NCBI GenBank assembly: GCA_958295745.1
Contig: OY282370.1
Coordinates: 2,392,548 to 2,456,547, forward strand
Source of the DNA: an uncultured Acidimicrobiia bacterium
Lineage (GTDB): Bacteria > Actinomycetota > Acidimicrobiia > Spongiisociales > Spongiisociaceae
DNA length: 64,000 nt
Direction of reading: 5' to 3'
Under the pieces are notes generated by a model. It was not told where the DNA came from. It did not search any database and saw only the letters and a list, made by a program, of their open reading frames with translations. How positions within the stretch are numbered: the first letter of the stretch is position 1; the number at the start of each line of letters is the position of its first letter. Positions 59,204 through 64,000 of this stretch are shown here, one piece after another. Made by a program: the position numbers and the translations under genes.

Positions 59204-60187
59204 GTGACGGCCGACCATGACGAAGCGGGCGCGGGCCCCCGGCGGCTGCGCGGTTTGCGGCTCTCCCGGATTCCGGAGGCCGGGGCCCTCGTGGTCGTGC
59301 TGCTCGCCTTGGCCGCCTTCTTCACCTTTCGGTCCGAGTATTTCCTGACCGCCCCCAATCTGGTCAACATCGCCACCAACGTCGCCGTGCTGGGCATCAT
59401 CGCCGCGCCGGCCACCATGCTCCTCATCGCCGGGCAGTTCGACCTCTCCGTAGGGTCGGCGGCCGTTTTCGTGGGGATGGTCATGGCGAAGACCGCGCCG
59501 GGAGTCGGGATATGGGGGGCGGTGCTGCTGGCGCTGGCGGCCGGGCTGGCGGTCGGCCTCATCAACGCGGTGGGCGTGGTGATGTTCCGGGTGAACGCCA
59601 TCATCACCACCCTGGCCACCCTGGCCGCGTTCCGGGGGGCGGCCAAGCTGGTGTCGAACGGGCAGACGCTCATCCTTCCCGGTTTCGGAACCCTCGGAAC
59701 CCACCGCATATTCAGCGTCCCGCTGCCCGCCTACATCTTCGCCTTCGTAGCGGTACTGTCCTTCGTCATCCTCAAATACACGGTGTTCGGGAAGCACATC
59801 TACGCCATGGGGGGCGGGCCGAGAGCCGCACGGCTGGCAGGCATCCCCGTCAAGCGGTACATCTTCATCGCGTTCCTGCTATCGGCGCTCGGCACGGTGC
59901 TGGCCGGACTGATCATCGTCTCCCAGCTCGGCGCCTCCTCTCCGATCGCCGCGCAGGGACTAGAGCTGCAGGTGGTGACCGCGGTGATCCTGGGCGGGGC
60001 CAGCCTGAGCGGAGGCCGGGGTTCGATACTCGGCACGATGGTGGCCGTGTTCATAATCGGCGTGCTCAACAACGGCCTCAACCTGCTCAGCGTCCCGTCG
60101 TTCTGGCAGGAGATCATCCTCGGCGCCCTGTTGCTCGGCGCCGTAGCCTTCGACCAGATGAGAATCAGGCTCGCCAAGTCGTCATGA
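59204..60187 (+). CDS. sugar-type ABC transporter permease (2)
   Basis: A 327-residue RbsC-type permease, paralogous to permease 1 (AGQFDLSVGSAAVFVGM, NAIITTLATLAAFRGA, VILGGASLSGGRGS, NNGLNLLSVPSFW). Start is taken as the GTG at 59204 with GAGAGGAG upstream; longer in-frame starts give an unlikely N-terminus. No ATPase gene accompanies this second importer, so it probably shares the ATPase at 55132 or another one elsewhere. Confidence 0.92.
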   Translation: MTADHDEAGAGPRRLRGLRLSRIPEAGALVVVLLALAAFFTFRSEYFLTAPNLVNIATNVAVLGIIAAPATMLLIAGQFDLSVGSAAVFVGMVMAKTAPGVGIWGAVLLALAAGLAVGLINAVGVVMFRVNAIITTLATLAAFRGAAKLVSNGQTLILPGFGTLGTHRIFSVPLPAYIFAFVAVLSFVILKYTVFGKHIYAMGGGPRAARLAGIPVKRYIFIAFLLSALGTVLAGLIIVSQLGASSPIAAQGLELQVVTAVILGGASLSGGRGSILGTMVAVFIIGVLNNGLNLLSVPSFWQEIILGALLLGAVAFDQMRIRLAKSS

Positions 60188-60269
60188 TCTCCCCCACATG
60201 ATGACCTGAACCCCGGCGCGAGTCTTGTGGTTCGGTATATTTCAGCCCCGATTTAAAGGAGGGAATCTG

Positions 60270-60341
60270 ATGCCCGTCCCCGAGTTCCCAACCCCCACAA
60301 ACACAAGGACATCGGCGCCGGTCTCCTCAACAGGATATTGA
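60270..60341 (+). CDS. possible 23-residue ORF with strong ribosome site
   Basis: An ATG at 60270 is preceded by AAAGGAGGG at ideal spacing and opens a 23-codon frame (MPVPEFPTPTNTR...) that stops at 60341. The peptide is not recognisable. A different frame over the same region reads KHKDIGAGLLNRILNQAEHF, so the stretch could instead be a decayed gene start. Low confidence as a real gene. Confidence 0.3.
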   Translation: MPVPEFPTPTNTRTSAPVSSTGY

Positions 60342-60450
60342 ATCAGGCCGAACACTTCCCGCAGCGAGTGGTTGGACTGGTGAGGTAGAGACACACCGCC
60401 GCAGCCCCCACTTTTAGCGATCTCAGGATCCTTCGCCGCCCGCCCCACCC

Positions 60451-60548
60451 CCGCTTTTCGCGTTCTCGGCCCCAAACCGCCGGCTTCGCCGGGCCCACCC
60501 CCACCTCCACCGATCCAAGGTTCCGGCTGCGGGGGGCGCGTGGGCCCG
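60451..60548. repeat. dispersed ~100-base repeat, copy B
   Basis: Second copy of the element at 15487-15587, in the same orientation, with the conserved CCGGC-TTC-GCCGG hairpin and the block GGCTGCGGGGGGCGCGT. It lies between two convergent genes. Confidence 0.75.
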
Positions 60549-60755
60549 GGCCGCACCTGAAGTACCAGCTTTGGCTTGTTTTGCCGCCCCGTCCTGGATC
60601 ACCCGCAAGGGGTGGAGTACGGGTCGGCCGTCCTGATCACCGCCTTCCGGAGCGGCAGTGATGTTTGCACTACTCTATGTTTCAACAGCATATCATAGAT
60701 ATGTGACAGGTGCAACCCCCTTGTCGAGGAAGGGGGGCGGGACCGGTGCTGGGCG
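60549..60755. other. convergent intergenic region, no gene
   Basis: No coding sequence is supported. It holds a small inverted repeat CATAT-CATAG-ATATG at about 60688-60702, followed by GTGACAGG, resembling the sequence at about 49728. Confidence 0.4.
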
Positions 60756-61868
60756 CTAGCTGTGGTGACCGGAGAGCGCAGCACCACGGACCTGCAGTCC
60801 GCCCCGCCCGGCTATCTCCATCACATCGGCGAGCGTGAAGACCGCTTCGACATCGTGGAACCCCGGCGCCGCCCCGGCGCGGGGCGCTTCCAACGTCATC
60901 GTCTGGCCGCGCCGCACGTAGAAGCCCGAGAGCGGACCGAGCCGATCGACCCCGGTGTCGGTGTGCCCCTCGCCGACCGACGGGTTGGACAGCGCCGCCC
61001 CGGTGAGGTCCACCTCGGCGCCGTCGATGGTGAGCGACCGCACCGCGGTGATGTATTTGGATTGCCCGTGCGGATTGTGCAGATCGAACCGCAGCGAGCC
61101 GCCCTCGGCGAACCCCGAGTCGGCAACCACCTCGAGATCGCCGGACTGGAGCCGGTCCACCAGCTCGCGGAGCATCACCCAGCTGTCCGCCCGCTCTCCC
61201 GCCGCGAAGCCCTCGATGATCCCGGCTAGGCGGCGCACCGCATGATCGGCCATGGCGGCGCCCCGCTCGCGGCTGGCGGTGAAGCGCGGGTTGGCGGCGT
61301 AGACGCCTACGTGTTCGGCTTCCGGGTCGTCCTCCAGGGCGGTCAGGTCCACCGTCTCGGGATGGAACTCCATGATGTAGGAAGTTTCGACCTTGGCGCC
61401 GTGGTCGTGGATATCGCCCGGCATGCCTGCGTTCAGCTCGTTCCAGACCGTGGTGAGGGCGTTGACGCCGGGAAAGCGGTCCATTACCCGGTCGGTTTCC
61501 TCGCGGAGCGCGTGGAGGTGGTCCAGGGCCCCGTGCCCGGAGAACACGATGATCGTTTTGAATCCCCCCTCGGCCAGCTGTCGGAGGATGGGCCGCACCG
61601 CGGCGCGGAGCACCGTTGCATCGACCGTGATGCTGTGGGGAAGGGGCAGCACCCCCGCCGCCAGCCAGAGGGGAGGGAGCACCAGCCCGCCGGTCAGCTC
61701 GGCGGTCCGATGGCACATGGCGTCGGCGGTGAGCATGTCCACCCCGAGCGGGAGGTGCGGTCCGTGGTACTCGACGCACCCGATCGGGAGGAAGACTATG
61801 GGCGCCTCCTCCAGCGTCCGGCGCACCCGGGCGGGGCGCACCATCTCGTAGGCGGTGGGATCGGTCAA
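60756..61868 (-). CDS. creatininase family hydrolase with extra C-terminal domain
   Basis: A 370-residue protein. The first ~240 residues follow the creatininase/FapB fold: GCVEYHGPHLPLGVDMLTADAM (metal ligands), FSGHGALDHLHAL, HDHGAKVETSYIMEFHP. These enzymes open amide rings. Beyond that, about 130 residues form an additional domain (FDLHNPHGQSKYITAVRSL, then TLADVMEIAGRGGL) not found in the basic family. Start is the TTG at 61868, which has GGAGGAAG upstream. Divergent from the SDR gene. Confidence 0.82.
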   Translation of the reverse strand: MTDPTAYEMVRPARVRRTLEEAPIVFLPIGCVEYHGPHLPLGVDMLTADAMCHRTAELTGGLVLPPLWLAAGVLPLPHSITVDATVLRAAVRPILRQLAEGGFKTIIVFSGHGALDHLHALREETDRVMDRFPGVNALTTVWNELNAGMPGDIHDHGAKVETSYIMEFHPETVDLTALEDDPEAEHVGVYAANPRFTASRERGAAMADHAVRRLAGIIEGFAAGERADSWVMLRELVDRLQSGDLEVVADSGFAEGGSLRFDLHNPHGQSKYITAVRSLTIDGAEVDLTGAALSNPSVGEGHTDTGVDRLGPLSGFYVRRGQTMTLEAPRAGAAPGFHDVEAVFTLADVMEIAGRGGLQVRGAALSGHHS

Positions 61869-61995
61869 GAGGCTTCCTCCCCTGAGTTGTTGCGCTGCGG
61901 AAGTCGAGGATACGATGGCGCATATACGGTAACCGAAAGCGGGGGCACCGTCCGGATGAGGCCGCGACCGAGGGCACGGCGATGAGAACGAGGAT

Positions 61996-62736
61996 ATGAG
62001 CTCGCGGCCGCGGGCGATGGTGACCGGCGCCGCCAGCGGGATAGGGCAGGCCGCCGCCCTCCGCCTCCTCGACGAGGGTTGCTCCGTCATCGCTGTCGAT
62101 ATCGACGAGGGCGGACTGGAACCGGTTGCCGCCGCCGGCGCCGAGCCTCTGGCGGCGGACCTGGCGGACCTCGAGGACCGCCGGCGGGTGATCGCCGCCG
62201 GAGAGGGGATCGACTACCTGGTCAACTCGGCCGGGATCATCCGCCTCAAACCGTTGGCCGCCTTCACCGTCGACGACTGGCGCGATATATTCACGGTCAA
62301 CGCCGAGGCCGTCTTCTTCCTCTGCCAGGGCATCGGGCCGACCATGCCTCCGGGCGGCGCCGTCGTCAACCTCTCCTCCAGCTCCGCCAAGCTGGCCAGC
62401 ACGGTGGAGGCCGCCGTCTACGCCGCCTCCAAGACCGCCATCCTGTCCATCACCCGCTCCTTCGCCTACGGGCTGGCCGGCATACCCGTGCGGGTCAACG
62501 CGGTCTGTCCGGCCATCATCGATACGCCCATGCAGGACAAGGTGCTCGAGCAGGTGGCGCCGATCCGGGGCATGACCCCGGAGGAGCTGACCGCCGCCCG
62601 CAACGCCTCGGTTCCGCTGGGCCGCCCGGCCGCCCCGGAGGAGCTGGCCGGTTTGATATGGTTCCTCCTGGCAGAGAAACCCGGATACATGACCGGCCAG
62701 GCGGTCAACTACGGAGGAGGGTACGTGACATGGTGA
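61996..62736 (+). CDS. short-chain dehydrogenase/reductase
   Basis: A 246-residue NAD(P)-dependent oxidoreductase. MVTGAASGIGQAAALRLL is the TGxxxGIG cofactor motif, NSAGIIRLKP the NxxG motif, and SSSSAKL...VYAASKTAI the Ser-Tyr-Lys catalytic set; the C-terminus PGYMTGQAVNYGGGY is usual for the classical family. Substrate unknown, probably a hydroxy compound from the same pathway as its neighbours. Overlaps the next gene by the start ATG. Confidence 0.93.
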   Translation: MSSRPRAMVTGAASGIGQAAALRLLDEGCSVIAVDIDEGGLEPVAAAGAEPLAADLADLEDRRRVIAAGEGIDYLVNSAGIIRLKPLAAFTVDDWRDIFTVNAEAVFFLCQGIGPTMPPGGAVVNLSSSSAKLASTVEAAVYAASKTAILSITRSFAYGLAGIPVRVNAVCPAIIDTPMQDKVLEQVAPIRGMTPEELTAARNASVPLGRPAAPEELAGLIWFLLAEKPGYMTGQAVNYGGGYVTW

Positions 62737-63188
62737 CCGGCGGCCCGCGGCGGGTGCATCACATCGGCATCACGGTTCGGGACGTGGGCCGTTCGCTCGG
62801 CTTCTGGCGGTCATTCCTCGGTGTCGAGCCGCGCTGGCGGCGGGTTCTGGACGCTCCTTACCTCGGTCTGGTGACCGGTTACCCGGGGGTCGAGGTGGAT
62901 GCGGCGGTCATCGACCTGCCCGGCGGGCAGATACTCGAGATACTGAACTACCTGGTAGACGACAAGACCCCCAACCCGCCCGAGACCGCCAACCCCGGAA
63001 ACGTGCACATATGCGTGGAGACGGAGGACATCGATGCGTCGTGGGAACGGGCCGTGCGGTCCGGCGCCGCCCCGATCAGCCCCGGTCCGGTCGAGATCAC
63101 CCACGGCCCCAACAAAGGGGTCAAGGCCTGTTACCTCCGCGACCCCGACGGGATCACGGTGGAGCTGTTCCAGCCGGCCGCCGAATAG
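62730..63188 (+). CDS. VOC family (glyoxalase/dioxygenase-like) protein
   Basis: A 152-residue vicinal-oxygen-chelate protein. HHIGITVRDVGRSLGFWRSFLG supplies the first metal His, NVHICVETEDI the second, and YLRDPDGITVELFQ the terminal Glu. It may be an isomerase, lyase or extradiol-type enzyme acting on the product of the SDR or neighbouring steps. Start ATG at 62730 overlaps the SDR stop; GGAGGAGGG lies upstream. Confidence 0.9.
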   Translation: MVTGGPRRVHHIGITVRDVGRSLGFWRSFLGVEPRWRRVLDAPYLGLVTGYPGVEVDAAVIDLPGGQILEILNYLVDDKTPNPPETANPGNVHICVETEDIDASWERAVRSGAAPISPGPVEITHGPNKGVKACYLRDPDGITVELFQPAAE

Positions 63189-63208
63189 GTTCCACTAGGA
63201 TTTCTCCC

Positions 63209-64000
63209 ATGAAGATCGCCAGAGTCGAAGCCATCCCCGTGAGCTATCCGGAGCCGAACGATTTCGACGCCATCCGGCATCTGTGCCTGGTCAAGCTCAC
63301 CGCCGAAGATGGAACGGTCGGCTGGGGGGAGTCCGTAACCATGTGGCCGGAGTCGAGCTTCGCCACCAAGACCATCATCGAGGGCATGTCCGACCTGGTG
63401 GTGGGGCGGAACCCGGTGCACAACGACGCCGTATTCCGAGACCTGAAGGACCGGGCCTGGTGGTACGGATACGAGGGGGGTATGGCCGGCTTTGCGATCT
63501 CCGCCCTCGACATCGCCCTCTGGGATCTGAAAGGCAAGGCCCTCGGGGCCTCCGTGCTCGATCTGCTGGGCGGGCCGGTTCATGACCGTCTGCCGGGCAT
63601 CGCCTCCTCCCACGCCCATTTCGAGTCGATCCCGGAGATGGCGGAGGAAGCCCGGGAGTGGCTCTCGACCGGGCTACAGGGTATGAAGGTCGGGTTCGGC
63701 AAGCGGGGAAACGCCCGTCTGGGGTTCGAGCACGACCGGGATGTCGAATACGTGCGCCGGATGCGGGAGGCGATCGGGCCCGGCAGGGGTCTCATGATCG
63801 ACTTGGGCTGGGTCATCAGATGGGATGTCATGACCGCGATCAAGCGGACGCAGGCCTTCGACGAGTACGACGTGGACTGGATCGAGGAACCGCTCGGCGA
63901 CTGGGATCCGGAAGGGTACGCCAACCTGCGTTCCAAGACCAAGACCCTGATCGCCTACGGTGAGAAGGAGTGGACCCTGCGGGGGTACGAGCGGGTTCTG
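63209..64000 (+). CDS. mandelate racemase/enolase-superfamily enzyme, 3' partial
   Basis: The frame runs off the window after 264 codons. KIARVEAIPVSYP and the barrel region with GMKVGFGKRG (catalytic Lys region), MIDLGW (metal Asp), WIEEPLGDWD (metal Glu) and the GEKEW motif near the end are typical of the mandelate racemase/muconate lactonizing group, which abstracts a proton alpha to a carboxylate (dehydratases, racemases, cycloisomerases). Start ATG at 63209, 20 bases after the VOC gene, so it continues the same operon. Confidence 0.92.
   Translation, partial: MKIARVEAIPVSYPEPNDFDAIRHLCLVKLTAEDGTVGWGESVTMWPESSFATKTIIEGMSDLVVGRNPVHNDAVFRDLKDRAWWYGYEGGMAGFAISALDIALWDLKGKALGASVLDLLGGPVHDRLPGIASSHAHFESIPEMAEEAREWLSTGLQGMKVGFGKRGNARLGFEHDRDVEYVRRMREAIGPGRGLMIDLGWVIRWDVMTAIKRTQAFDEYDVDWIEEPLGDWDPEGYANLRSKTKTLIAYGEKEWTLRGYERVL

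Noticed and set aside
1..64000. tRNA, rRNA, transposase, integrase or phage genes
   Set aside because: I read the gaps and gene products for these and found no convincing example; short GC-rich hairpins in the gaps do not fold into cloverleaf patterns that I can support.

Overview
The window is high-GC DNA, apart from the first 1.1 kb, and looks chromosomal. It most likely comes from an actinobacterium, probably of the Acidimicrobiia type. The main support is the conserved block recG-rsmD-coaD-(SepIVA-like)-yceD-rpmF-plsX-rnc-mutM-smc-ftsY, which is a typical actinobacterial order. Two large secreted proteins with Cys-containing S-layer-homology-like repeats, GTG/TTG starts and many ATGA/GTGA overlaps fit this. 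The class-level assignment is inference. I saw no rRNA, tRNA, CRISPR array, insertion sequence or prophage.

Layout. (1) 1-1112: the 3' part of an AT-richer subtilase resembling the protease partner of the ietAS defence pair, probably the edge of a transferred island. (2) 1.1-7.2 kb: a MOSC-like protein, an alpha/beta hydrolase overlapping a membrane-anchored MurF-like ligase, an EamA transporter, a D-Ala-D-Ala ligase preceded by a tiny coupled leader ORF, and two small minus-strand genes (AsnC-type sensor domain, cold-shock domain). (3) 7.4-20.9 kb: the housekeeping block, ending with cytidine deaminase. An 890-base gap before smc holds tandem and dispersed repeats. (4) 20.9-24.0 kb: a LigC-like ATP-dependent DNA ligase and a LigD-type polymerase domain flanking an oxygenase-reductase-like flavoprotein. 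(5) 24.3-32.4 kb: two large secreted repeat proteins (plant-type LRR plus a degenerate metalloprotease motif plus SLH-like; and SLH-like plus 14 RCC1-type repeats), an acyltransferase carrying ankyrin repeats, and a TrzA/MtaD-type amidohydrolase.

(6) 32.4-38.4 kb: RidA, a zinc alcohol dehydrogenase and a NitT/TauT-type ABC importer whose operon ends in a YtcJ-type amidohydrolase, followed by a frameshifted, 5'-truncated AlbA_2/ATPase-type gene. (7) 39.6-48.0 kb: a molybdenum hydroxylase locus with one FAD subunit, one 2Fe-2S subunit and three different full-length large subunits. (8) 48.0-49.3 kb: a nucleotidyltransferase with an HTH partner, probably a toxin-antitoxin pair. (9) 49.8-52.5 kb: cyclase-family hydrolase, nitrilase and two cupins. 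(10) 53.4-60.2 kb: a carboxymuconolactone-decarboxylase-like protein and two related sugar-type ABC importers, the second without its own ATPase. (11) 60.8-64 kb: creatininase-family hydrolase, SDR, VOC protein and the start of an enolase-superfamily enzyme.

Taken together, the right two-thirds looks like a catabolic region for small nitrogenous, heterocyclic or sugar-like organic molecules: importers, Mo-hydroxylases, several C-N hydrolases, RidA and dehydrogenases. The substrates cannot be read from the sequence. No complete novel system is evident. The strongest oddities are the dispersed ~100-base repeat (15.5 and 60.5 kb), the 71-base tandem repeat before smc, the freshly triplicated RCC1 unit, the ankyrin insertion in an acyltransferase, the three-large-subunit hydroxylase locus and the LRR/pseudo-metalloprotease protein.
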